The notes under the pieces were generated by a model, which saw nothing but the letters and a program-made list of their open reading frames with translations, was not told the DNA's origin and did not search any database. Position numbers and translations under genes: made by a program. Shown one piece after another: positions 32,569-41,008 of a stretch of DNA of 64,000 nt (position 1 is its first letter; each line of letters begins with the position of its first letter). Source of the DNA: Neoroseomonas oryzicola (GTDB taxonomy: Bacteria; Pseudomonadota; Alphaproteobacteria; Acetobacterales; Acetobacteraceae); assembly GCF_012163135.1 (NCBI RefSeq), contig NZ_JAAVUP010000001.1:248001-312000 (forward strand), in the 5' to 3' direction.

Positions 32569-32621
32569 GGCCCGACAGAAGGCCAGCGCAAGACACGAAC
32601 CAACAAGGGAGAAGCACCAGG

Positions 32622-33866
32622 ATGAACGAGACGAGCAGACGTGGACTCCTTGCCGGCGCGGCGGCGCTGCCGGTCCTGTCCGGACTGGCGGCGCCGCGCG
32701 GCGCGCGGGCGCAGGCGGCGAACACCATCAAGATCGGGCTGCTGTCCGACATGTCGGGGCCGTATCGCGACCTCAACGGGCCGAACAGCATCGCGGCCGC
32801 GCGCCTTGCGATGCAGGAGATGGCGCCGCGCGGGCTGACCCTCGATCTCGTCGTGGCCGACCACCAGAACCGCCCGGACGTGGGCGTGAACATCGCGCGC
32901 CAGTGGTTCGACCGCGACGGCGTCGACATGGTGCTGAACCTTGCCGCCTCCTCCGTCGCGCTCGCGGTGTCGGACCTGGCGCGCGAGAAGAACAAGGTGA
33001 TGATCGCGACCTCGACCGCGACGTCGGACCTCACCGGACGGGCCTGCAACGCGAACACGATCCACTGGGTGTACGACACCTACATGCTCGCGAAGTCCAC
33101 GGGCTCGGCGATGGTGCGCGCGGGCGGGGACACCTGGTTCTTCATCACCGCCGACTACGCCTTTGGCCATGCGCTCGAGCGCGACACCTCGACCTTCGTG
33201 CGCAACGCGGGCGGGCGGATCGTGGGCTCGGCGCGCACGCCCTTCCCGGGGACGACCGACTTCTCCTCCTTCCTGCTGCAGGCGCAGGCCTCGCGCGCGA
33301 AGGTGATCGGCCTTGCGAACGCGGGCACGGACACGACCAACTGCATCAAGCAGGCGGCGGAGTTCGGCCTCACGCGGCGCGGCATCAAGCTCGCCTCGAT
33401 GCTGATGTTCATCACTGACGTGCATGCGCTGGGGCTCGAGACGGCGCAGGGGCTCGTTTGCAGCGCCTCCTACTACTGGGACATGAACGACCAGACGCGC
33501 GACGTGGCGCGGCGCGTGCGCGCCATCGCCGGCGGCGACACGCCGGTCGCGATGAGCCATGCGGGCGACTATTCCGGCACGCTGCACTACCTCAAGGCCG
33601 TGCTCGACATGGGCGTGCCCGCCGCCAAGGCCGACGGCCGCGCCGTCGTTGCGCGCATGAAGGCGATGCCGACCCAGGACAACGCCTTCGGCGCCGGTTC
33701 CATCCGTCCCGACGGGCGCAAGATCCATCCGGTCTACCTCTTCGAGGTGAAGACGCCGGCGGAGAGCCGCGGCCAGCACGACTACTACAAGCTGCTGCAG
33801 ACCAGCTCGCCCGAGGACGCCTTCCGCCCGCTGAACGAGGGCGGCTGCTCCCTGGTCCGCAGCTGA
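32622..33866 (+). CDS. ABC transporter substrate-binding protein, array copy 1
   Basis: A 414-residue periplasmic binding protein of the Leu/amide (Peripla_BP_6) type. A Tat-like signal (TSRRGLLAGAAALPV) ends near ARAQA. The mature domain starts NTIKIGLLSDMSGPYRD and carries the array hallmark WFFITADYAFGHALERD and the end EDAFRPLNEGGCSLVRS. It differs from its sisters in SDMSGPYRDLNGPNSI and in YYWDMNDQTRDVARRV, both near the expected ligand cleft. AAGGGAG precedes the start. Ligand unknown; family members bind amino acids, amides, urea or aromatic acids. Confidence 0.9.
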   Translation: MNETSRRGLLAGAAALPVLSGLAAPRGARAQAANTIKIGLLSDMSGPYRDLNGPNSIAAARLAMQEMAPRGLTLDLVVADHQNRPDVGVNIARQWFDRDGVDMVLNLAASSVALAVSDLAREKNKVMIATSTATSDLTGRACNANTIHWVYDTYMLAKSTGSAMVRAGGDTWFFITADYAFGHALERDTSTFVRNAGGRIVGSARTPFPGTTDFSSFLLQAQASRAKVIGLANAGTDTTNCIKQAAEFGLTRRGIKLASMLMFITDVHALGLETAQGLVCSASYYWDMNDQTRDVARRVRAIAGGDTPVAMSHAGDYSGTLHYLKAVLDMGVPAAKADGRAVVARMKAMPTQDNAFGAGSIRPDGRKIHPVYLFEVKTPAESRGQHDYYKLLQTSSPEDAFRPLNEGGCSLVRS

Positions 33867-33901
33867 ACACCAAGAACGACACGGCAGGAAACGAACCACC
33901 C

Positions 33902-35146
33902 ATGAGCATCGGCACGACGAGCAGACGCAGTGTGATCGCCGGCGCGGCGGCGACGGCGGCCTGGGGCGCCCTTCCTTACCGAAAGGCGAGCGCCCAGGCG
34001 GCGAACACCATCAAGATCGGCGTGCTGAACGACGGTTCGGGGATGTATCGCGACATCTCCGGCCCGACGGCCGCGGCCTGCGCCCGGCAGGCCGTGGCGG
34101 ATTTCGGCGCCCGCGGCTTTAACGTCGAGGTGCTGGTCGCCGATCACCAGAACAAGCCTGACGTGGGGTCGAACATCGCACGGCAGTGGATCGACCGCGA
34201 CGGCGTCGACGTGCTGCTCGACGTCACGACCTCCTCGGTCGCGCTCGCGGTCAACGACATCTGCCGCGAGAAGAACAAGGTCCACCTGAACAGCAGCGCC
34301 GCGACCTCGGACCTCACGGGCCGTGCCTGCACGCCGAACACCATCCACTGGACCTACGACACCTGGATGCTGGCGAAGTCGACCGGCGGCGCGATGGTGC
34401 GCGCGGGCGGCGACACCTGGTTCTTCATCACCGCCGACTACGCCTTCGGCCATGCGCTGGAACGCGACACGGGCGGCTTCGTTCGCGCGGCGGGCGGGCG
34501 GGTGCTCGGCCAGGTGCGGACGCCCTTCCCGGGGACGACGGATTTCTCCTCCTTCCTGGTGCAGGCGCAGGCGTCGCGGGCGAAGGTGATCGGGTTGGCG
34601 AATGCCGGGTCCGACACCACCAACTGCATCAAGCAGGCGGCGGAGTTCGGGCTGACGCGTCGCGGCATCAAGATCGCCTCGCTGCTGATGTTCCTCAACG
34701 ACGTGCATGCGCTGGGGCTGCAAACGGCCCAGGGCCTCGTCTGCACCGAGACGTTCTACTGGGACCTGAACGACCGCACCCGGCGCTTCACCGACCGCGT
34801 GCGCGCCGCCATGGCGCCGAACATGCCCTGCATGACCCATGCGGGCTGCTATGCCGGCGTGCTGCACTACCTCAAGGCGGTGCAGGACATGGGCGTGACG
34901 GCGGCGAAGGCCTCGGGCGTCGCGGCGGTCGAGCGCATGAAGGCCATGCCGACCGACGACGACTGCTTCGGCGCCGGCACCATCCGCGCCGACGGCCGCA
35001 AGATCCATCCCTCCTACCTGTTCGAGGTGAAGACCCCGGCCGAGAGCCGCGGTCCCTGGGACTACTACAAGCTGTTGCAGACCACCCCGGCCGACGAAGC
35101 CTTCCGGCCCGTGAGCGAGGGCGGCTGCTCGCTGATCCGAAGCTGA
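33902..35146 (+). CDS. ABC transporter substrate-binding protein, array copy 2
   Basis: A 414-residue paralogue, 35 nt after copy 1. The Tat-like signal is TSRRSVIAGAAATAAWG. It keeps NTIKIGVLNDGSGMYRD, WFFITADYAFGHALERD and the C-terminal ADEAFRPVSEGGCSLIRS. It is closest to copy 1 over the middle (for example KVIGLANAGSDTTNCIKQAA). Distinctive features are SGMYRDISG at the N-terminal strand and QTAQGLVCTETFYWDLNDRTRRF. The start at 33902 is the ATG directly before the signal peptide. Confidence 0.9.
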   Translation: MSIGTTSRRSVIAGAAATAAWGALPYRKASAQAANTIKIGVLNDGSGMYRDISGPTAAACARQAVADFGARGFNVEVLVADHQNKPDVGSNIARQWIDRDGVDVLLDVTTSSVALAVNDICREKNKVHLNSSAATSDLTGRACTPNTIHWTYDTWMLAKSTGGAMVRAGGDTWFFITADYAFGHALERDTGGFVRAAGGRVLGQVRTPFPGTTDFSSFLVQAQASRAKVIGLANAGSDTTNCIKQAAEFGLTRRGIKIASLLMFLNDVHALGLQTAQGLVCTETFYWDLNDRTRRFTDRVRAAMAPNMPCMTHAGCYAGVLHYLKAVQDMGVTAAKASGVAAVERMKAMPTDDDCFGAGTIRADGRKIHPSYLFEVKTPAESRGPWDYYKLLQTTPADEAFRPVSEGGCSLIRS

Positions 35147-35211
35147 GTTTCGCAACGGGGCGCGACGACGCTGCCGGCGCCGCGCCTCACCTGGAGTGAA
35201 AGGACGACTGC

Positions 35212-36450
35212 ATGATCGACACTACCCGCCGCGGCCTTCTGATGGGCACTGCCGCTGCCGCGTCATTCGGCGCTCTGCCGTTTCGATCGGCCCGTGCCCA
35301 GGCGGCGAACACCATCAAGATTGGCGTGATGAACGACCAGTCCGGTCCCTACCGCGACATCGGCGGTCCGAACGGCGTCATCATGGCCCAGATTGCGGCC
35401 CAGGAATTCGGCAACCGCGGCTTCACCGTCGAGGTGATCGGCGCCGATCACCAGAACAAGCCCGATGTCGGCGCCAACCTGGCGCGGCAGTGGTACGACC
35501 AGGGCGTCGACATGATCCTCGACGTGCCGACCTCCTCGGTCGGGCTCGCGGTCAACCAGGTCGCGAAGGAGAAGAACAAGGTCTACATCAATGTCGGCGC
35601 CGCGACAGCCGACCTGACGGGCCCGCAGTGCACGCCGGTGACCGCGCACTGGGTCTACGACACCTACATGCTCGCGAAGTCGACCGGCGGCGCCATGGTG
35701 CGCGCAGGCGGCAAGCGGTGGTTCTTCATCACCGCCGACTACGCCTTCGGCCATGCCCTGGAACGCGACACCACGAATTTCGTGCGGGCCGCCGGCGGCT
35801 CGGTGGCAGGGTCCGTGCGCTATCCCTTCCCGGCGACGACCGACTTCTCCTCCTTCCTGCTCCAGGCGCAGGCCTCGCGCGCCGAGGTGATCGGCCTGTG
35901 CAACGCTGGCCAGGACACGATCAACTCGATCAAGCAGGCGGCGGAATTCGGGCTGACGCGCCGCGGCGTGAAGATCGCCGCGCTGCTGATGTTCATCGCC
36001 GACGTCCATGCCCTCGGTCTCGAGCAGGGGCAGGGGCTGGTGATGACGGAATCCTTCTATTGGGATCTCAATGACCGCACGCGCGCCTTCGCACGACGGG
36101 TTCAGCCGCGCCTGAATCAGCGCGCGATGCCGAACATGGTGACGGCCGGCAACTACTCGGCGACGCTGCACTACCTGAAGGCGGTCGCCGACATGGGCGC
36201 GGCCGCGGCCAAGGGGCCGGGCGTCGAGGTGATGAACCGCATGAAGGCCATGCCGGTGGAGGACGAGGCCTTCGGCCGCGGCACCCTGCGCCAGGACGGA
36301 CGGATGCTCATCCCCTCCTACCTCTTCGAGGTGAAGAAGCCGTCGGAATCGACCGGCCCCTGGGACTACCTGAAGCTGCTGCAGACGACGCCCGCGGACG
36401 AGGCCTTCCGGCCGCTCGCCGATGGCGGGTGCCCGCTGGTCCGCAGCTGA
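35212..36450 (+). CDS. ABC transporter substrate-binding protein, array copy 3
   Basis: A 412-residue paralogue with Tat-like signal TTRRGLLMGTAAAASFG. It is distinctive for VMNDQSGPYRDIGGPNGV, for QYDQGVD-type single Gln instead of RDGVD in the segment after IARQW (shared with copies 4-5), and for VIGLCNAGQDTINSIKQAA, where Cys replaces Ala at a likely pocket position. Its end is ADEAFRPLADGGCPLVRS. AAAGGACG lies before the start. Confidence 0.9.
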   Translation: MIDTTRRGLLMGTAAAASFGALPFRSARAQAANTIKIGVMNDQSGPYRDIGGPNGVIMAQIAAQEFGNRGFTVEVIGADHQNKPDVGANLARQWYDQGVDMILDVPTSSVGLAVNQVAKEKNKVYINVGAATADLTGPQCTPVTAHWVYDTYMLAKSTGGAMVRAGGKRWFFITADYAFGHALERDTTNFVRAAGGSVAGSVRYPFPATTDFSSFLLQAQASRAEVIGLCNAGQDTINSIKQAAEFGLTRRGVKIAALLMFIADVHALGLEQGQGLVMTESFYWDLNDRTRAFARRVQPRLNQRAMPNMVTAGNYSATLHYLKAVADMGAAAAKGPGVEVMNRMKAMPVEDEAFGRGTLRQDGRMLIPSYLFEVKKPSESTGPWDYLKLLQTTPADEAFRPLADGGCPLVRS

Positions 36451-36530
36451 CCTGACGACCCCGGGCGGGGCAACGACCCCGCCCGGTTGCACCAAGAACG
36501 ACGACAGGGAACAGAACGGAGGACGTCTGG

Positions 36531-37754
36531 ATGGAGTTGAATCGCCGCAGCCTGCTTGCCGCGGGCACCGCCGCCGCGATCGCGCCGCTCTCGCGCGCTC
36601 GCGCGCAAGCGAACACGATCCGCATCGGCGTCCTGACCGACATGTCGGGCACCTATCGCGACAATACCGGCCCGACCTCGGTCGCCTCGACGCGCGAGGC
36701 GGTTGCCGAGTTCGGCACCAGCCATGGCTTCACCATCGAGGTGCTGGAGGCCGACCACCAGAACCGCCCCGATGTCGGCTCCAATATCGCCAGGCAGTGG
36801 TACGACCAGGGCGTCGACCTGATTCTTGACGTGCCGACCTCCTCGGTCGGTCTCGCGGTCAACCAGATCGCGAAGGAGAAGAACAAGGCCTACATCAACG
36901 TCGGATCGGCGACGGCGGACCTGACGGGTCCGCAATGCGGCGCGACGACGCTGCACTGGGCCTATGACACCTACATGCTGGCGAAGTCGACCGGCGGGGC
37001 GATGGTGCGCGCGGGCGGGGACAGCTGGTTCTTCATCACCGCCGACTACGCCTTCGGCCACGCCCTCGAGCGTGACAACGCGAATTTCGTGCGCGCGGCC
37101 GGCGGCCGCGTGCTGGGGTCGGTGCGCACGCCCTTCCCGGGGACGACGGATTTCTCCTCCTTCCTGGTGCAGGCGGCGGCCGCGCGGCCGAAGGTGATTG
37201 GCCTCGCCAATGCCGGCGGCGATACGGCGAACTGCGTCAAGCAGGCCGCCGAGTTCGGCATCACCCGGCGGGGCATCAAGCTCGCCGCGCTGCTGCTCTT
37301 CGTGAACGACGTCAACGGGATCGGCCTGCAGACGGCGCAGGGCCTCGTCTGCACGGAATCCTTCTACTGGGACACCAACGACAAGACCCGCGCCTGGACG
37401 CAGCGCGTCGTGCGCCGCACGCCGACCAACTACCCGAACATGATCCATGCCGGGTGCTATTCGGCCGCGCTGCATTTCCTCAAGACCGTCGCCGCCATGG
37501 GCGTGCCGGCGGCCAAGGCCTCGGGGCTCGACCTGGTCAACCGGATGAAGGCGATGCCGTCCGAGGACGACTGCTTCGGCCGCGGCACGATCCGCCAGGA
37601 CGGGCGCCGGCTGATCCCCTCCTTCCTGTTCGAGGTGAAGGCGCCGGCCGAAAGCCGCGGTCCCTGGGACTTCTACAAGCTGCTGCAGACGACGCCGGCG
37701 GACGAGGCCTTCCGGCCCCTCTCCGAAGGCGGCTGCCCGCTGGTCAGGACCTGA
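36531..37754 (+). CDS. ABC transporter substrate-binding protein, array copy 4
   Basis: A 407-residue paralogue. The signal MELNRRSLLAAGTAAAIAPL has a weak twin-Arg context. Marks are GVLTDMSGTYRDNTGPTSV, SVGLAVNQIAKEKNKAY shared with copy 3, HALERDNANFV and VNDVNGIGLQTAQGL, where copies 1-3 have DVHALGL. The end is ADEAFRPLSEGGCPLVRT. Copies 4 and 5 share a shorter signal and N-terminal half, suggesting a later duplication. Confidence 0.9.
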   Translation: MELNRRSLLAAGTAAAIAPLSRARAQANTIRIGVLTDMSGTYRDNTGPTSVASTREAVAEFGTSHGFTIEVLEADHQNRPDVGSNIARQWYDQGVDLILDVPTSSVGLAVNQIAKEKNKAYINVGSATADLTGPQCGATTLHWAYDTYMLAKSTGGAMVRAGGDSWFFITADYAFGHALERDNANFVRAAGGRVLGSVRTPFPGTTDFSSFLVQAAAARPKVIGLANAGGDTANCVKQAAEFGITRRGIKLAALLLFVNDVNGIGLQTAQGLVCTESFYWDTNDKTRAWTQRVVRRTPTNYPNMIHAGCYSAALHFLKTVAAMGVPAAKASGLDLVNRMKAMPSEDDCFGRGTIRQDGRRLIPSFLFEVKAPAESRGPWDFYKLLQTTPADEAFRPLSEGGCPLVRT

Positions 37755-37814
37755 CAGAATCACGGGGCGGCGCGACCGCGTCGCCCCCGACATCACGCGT
37801 AGGGAGGACAGTCT

Positions 37815-39029
37815 ATGGAGATGAATCGCCGTAGCCTACTCGCCGGAGCAGCGGCCGTGGCCGCCCCGCTCTCCCGCGCTCGCGCGCAGGCGACCACGCT
37901 TCGCCTCGGTGTGCTGACCGACATGTCGGGGCCGTATCGCGACACCACCGGACCGGGCAGCGTCGTGCTGACTCAGGCGGCGGCGTCCGAATTCGGCAAC
38001 CGCGGCTTCAATGTCGAGGTCCTTTCCGCGGACCATCAGAACAAGCCCGACGTCGGCGCCAATATCGCGCGGCAATGGTACGACCAGGGGGTGGACGTCA
38101 TCCTCGACGTACCGACTTCCTCGGTGGCGCTCGCGGTCAACCAGATCGCGCGCGAGAAGAACAAGGTCTTCCTCAATTCCGGCGCCGCGACCTCGGACCT
38201 GACGGGATCGCAGTGCAGCCCGAACACGGTGCACTGGACCTACGACACCTACATGCTCGCCAAGGGCACCGGCGGGGCGATCGTGCGGACCGGCGGGGAC
38301 AGCTGGTTCTTCATCACGGCCGACTACGCCTTCGGCCATGCGCTCGAACGCGACACGGCGAACTTCGTCCGCGCGGCGGGCGGGCGCGTGCTGGGGCAGG
38401 TGCGCTACCCGTTCCCCGCGACGACGGATTTCTCCGCCTTCGTCGTGCAGGCCCAGGCCTCGCGGGCCAAGGTGCTCGGCATGGCCAATGCGTCCACCGA
38501 CACCGTCAACACCATCAAGGCGGCGCGGGAATTCGGCCTGCACCGGTCGATGAAGTTCGCCGCCCTGCTGATGGGGGTGATGGACATCCACGCCCTGGGC
38601 CTCGAATCCGCGCAGGGGCTGATGCTGACGGAATCCTTCTACTGGGACCTCAACGACCGGACGCGGGCGCTGACGCAGCGCGTGCGCGCGGCGAACCAGA
38701 ACCGCCCGCCCGCGATGGTGCCGGCCGGCTGCTACGGCGCGGCGCTGCACTACCTCAAGGCCGCCGCCGACATGGGGGCGGCCGCCGCCAAGGCCGATGG
38801 CCGGGCCGCGGTCGCGCGCATGAAGGCGATGCCCACCGACGACGACGCCTTCGGACCGGGGCGCATCCGCGAGGACGGGCGCAAGCTGCATCCCGTCTTC
38901 CTCTTCGAAGTCAAAAGCCCCTCGGAATCGCGGGGCCCGTTCGACTACTACAAGGTCGCCGCCACCACGCCGGGGGACGAAGCGTTCCGCCCCCTGGCCG
39001 AGGGCGGCTGCTCCCTCGTGCGTTCCTGA
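37815..39029 (+). CDS. ABC transporter substrate-binding protein, array copy 5
   Basis: A 404-residue paralogue directly upstream of livH (18-nt gap). The signal is MEMNRRSLLAGAAAVAAPLS. It is the most divergent in the C-terminal lobe: KVLGMANASTDTVNTIKAAREFGLHRSMK replaces the KQAAEFG..RRG segment, and MGVMDIHALGLESAQGLMLTESFYWDL follows. Its end is GDEAFRPLAEGGCSLVRS. It may be the ancestral partner of the permease given its position, but that is inference. Confidence 0.9.
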   Translation: MEMNRRSLLAGAAAVAAPLSRARAQATTLRLGVLTDMSGPYRDTTGPGSVVLTQAAASEFGNRGFNVEVLSADHQNKPDVGANIARQWYDQGVDVILDVPTSSVALAVNQIAREKNKVFLNSGAATSDLTGSQCSPNTVHWTYDTYMLAKGTGGAIVRTGGDSWFFITADYAFGHALERDTANFVRAAGGRVLGQVRYPFPATTDFSAFVVQAQASRAKVLGMANASTDTVNTIKAAREFGLHRSMKFAALLMGVMDIHALGLESAQGLMLTESFYWDLNDRTRALTQRVRAANQNRPPAMVPAGCYGAALHYLKAAADMGAAAAKADGRAAVARMKAMPTDDDAFGPGRIREDGRKLHPVFLFEVKSPSESRGPFDYYKVAATTPGDEAFRPLAEGGCSLVRS

Positions 39030-39047
39030 CAGGAGCCTGATCACCGC

Positions 39048-39932
39048 ATGGACGAGATATTCGGCATACCGGCACCGCTGCTCTTCGGGCAGTTGCTGCT
39101 TGGACTCATCAACGGCGCCTTCTACGCGATGCTGTCACTTGGCCTCGCGGTGATCTTCGGGCTGCTCAACATCATCAACTTCACCCACGGGTCCCAGTTC
39201 ATGATGGGGGCCTTCGTGGCGTGGATGCTGCTCGCCTGGGCGGGGCTCGGCTACTGGTGGGCCCTGCTGCTCGCGCCGCTCATCGTCGGCGCGACGGGCG
39301 TGATCATCGAACGATTGATGATCAGTCGATTGTACAAGCTCGACCACCTCTATGGGCTGCTCCTGACCTTCGGCATCGGCCTGATGATCGAGGGCGTGTT
39401 CCGCAACGAGTTCGGCTCCTCGGGCCTGCCCTACCGCATCCCGAACGAGCTCCAGGGCGCGTGGGACCTCGGCTTCATGTTCATGCCGATCTATCGCGGC
39501 TGGGTGGTGGTCTTCGCGCTCGCCTGCTGCCTCGCGACCTGGCTGGTGATCGAGAAGACGCGCCTCGGCGCCTATCTGCGCGCCGCGACCGAGAATGCGG
39601 CCCTGGTGCAGGCCTTCGGCGTGAACGTGCCGCGCATGATCACCCTGACCTACGGCGCGGGCGTCGCACTCGCGGCACTGGCGGGGGTGCTGGCCGCGCC
39701 GATCTACTCGGTGAACCCGCAGATGGGCACCAACCTGATCATCATCGTCTTCGCGGTGGTGGTGATCGGCGGCATGGGCTCGATCCTGGGCTCGGTCATC
39801 ACCGGCTTCGGCCTCGGCATCGTCGAGGGCATGACCAAGGTGTTCTGGCCCGAGGCGTCGTCCACCGTCATCTTCGTCATCATGGCGATCGTGCTGCTGA
39901 CGCGGCCGGCCGGCCTGTTCGGGAGGGCCTGA
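39048..39932 (+). CDS. livH: Branched-chain amino acid-type ABC permease LivH
   Basis: A 294-residue permease with about eight helices and the LivH hallmarks GLINGAFYAMLSLGLAVIFGLLNIINF near the N-terminus and GGMGSILGSVITGFGLGIVEG near the end, plus the coupling-helix segment GAYLRAATENAALVQAFGVN. It forms the channel with LivM. It follows the five binding-protein genes and is 3 nt from livM, giving the order G-F-(SBP)5-H-M. Confidence 0.92.
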   Translation: MDEIFGIPAPLLFGQLLLGLINGAFYAMLSLGLAVIFGLLNIINFTHGSQFMMGAFVAWMLLAWAGLGYWWALLLAPLIVGATGVIIERLMISRLYKLDHLYGLLLTFGIGLMIEGVFRNEFGSSGLPYRIPNELQGAWDLGFMFMPIYRGWVVVFALACCLATWLVIEKTRLGAYLRAATENAALVQAFGVNVPRMITLTYGAGVALAALAGVLAAPIYSVNPQMGTNLIIIVFAVVVIGGMGSILGSVITGFGLGIVEGMTKVFWPEASSTVIFVIMAIVLLTRPAGLFGRA

Positions 39933-39935
39933 TCC

Positions 39936-40925
39936 ATGGCATCTGAAACCACTGCCGGCGCGATCCCGGCGGGCGCGCATGAAGGCCACGGGATCTGGGG
40001 CTTCACCAAGGCGCAGCTGACGGCGCTGGCCCTGCTGGTCGCCTTCCTCGCGATCGGGCCGTTCTTCCTCTACCCCGTCTTCCTGATGAAGCTGCTCTGC
40101 TTCGCGTTGTTCGCCTGCGCGTTCAACCTGCTGATCGGCTATGTCGGGCTGCTCTCCTTCGGCCACGCCGCCTATTTCGGCATGGGCGGCTACATCGCCG
40201 GCCATGCGGCGAAGGTCTGGGGCCTGACGCCCGAGGTCGCGGTCATCGCCGGCGCGCTCGTCGCAGGGTTCCAGGGATGGATCTTCGGCTGGATCGCGAT
40301 CCGCCGGCAGGGCATCTACTTCGCCATGATCACCCTCGCGCTCGCGCAGATGATCTACTTCCTCTGCGTGCAGGCTCCCTTCACGGGCGGCGAGGACGGC
40401 ATCCAGGCGATCCCGCGCGGCAACCTGTTCGGCTCGATCAGCCTGGCCAACGACATGGCGATGTACTGGTTCGTCGCGGGGGTCTTCCTCTGCGGCTTCC
40501 TGATGATCCACCGCATCATCCATTCGCCCTACGGCCAGGTGCTGAAGGCGATCCGCGAGAACGAGCCGCGCGCGACCTCGCTCGGCTACCGCACCGACGA
40601 CTACAAGCTGGTGGCCTTCATCCTCTCTGCGACGCTCGCGGGCGTCGCCGGGGCGACGAAGTCGCTGGTGTTCGGCATCGCGACGCTGACCGACGTGCAC
40701 TGGTCGATGTCCGGCGAGGTGGTGCTGATGACGCTGGTGGGCGGCCTCGGCACGGTGTTCGGGCCGGTGGTCGGTGCGGCGGTCATCGTGACCATGCAGA
40801 ACTACCTGGCCGAGATGGGCGCCTGGGTCACGGTGATCCAGGGCGGCATCTTCGTCGCCGTGGTGCTCGCCTTCCGGCGCGGCGTCGTGGGCGAGATCGG
40901 CAACCTCTTCCGCGTGAAGCTGTAA
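39936..40925 (+). CDS. livM: Branched-chain amino acid-type ABC permease LivM
   Basis: A 329-residue permease with the LivM marks NLLIGYVGLLSFGHAAYFGMGGY, the coupling helix GQVLKAIRENEPRATSLGY and a late GGLGTVFGPVVGAAVIV. An N-terminal hydrophilic stretch of about 25 residues precedes helix 1. A GC-rich hairpin follows the stop by 5 nt, and then a flavin monooxygenase gene on the same strand. Confidence 0.92.
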   Translation: MASETTAGAIPAGAHEGHGIWGFTKAQLTALALLVAFLAIGPFFLYPVFLMKLLCFALFACAFNLLIGYVGLLSFGHAAYFGMGGYIAGHAAKVWGLTPEVAVIAGALVAGFQGWIFGWIAIRRQGIYFAMITLALAQMIYFLCVQAPFTGGEDGIQAIPRGNLFGSISLANDMAMYWFVAGVFLCGFLMIHRIIHSPYGQVLKAIRENEPRATSLGYRTDDYKLVAFILSATLAGVAGATKSLVFGIATLTDVHWSMSGEVVLMTLVGGLGTVFGPVVGAAVIVTMQNYLAEMGAWVTVIQGGIFVAVVLAFRRGVVGEIGNLFRVKL

Positions 40926-40930
40926 GGGCA

Positions 40931-40948
40931 GGGGGGCCTCGGCCCCCC
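40931..40948 (+). terminator. GC hairpin between livM and monooxygenase gene
   Basis: Inverted repeat GGGGGGCC / GGCCCCCC with a minimal loop, 5 nt after livM. No T-run, so it may attenuate rather than end the transcript into the downstream gene. Confidence 0.5.
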
Positions 40949-41008
40949 GGCTTGCGCATCGCCCCGCCCCGCGCGACGCTGCAGCGCAGCAATCGCAGCG
41001 GGGCGGGC

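Noticed and set aside
32622..39029. Mobile-element amplification of the binding-protein array
   Set aside because: No transposase, terminal repeats or integrase near; the copies differ along their length, which suggests ordinary tandem duplication.
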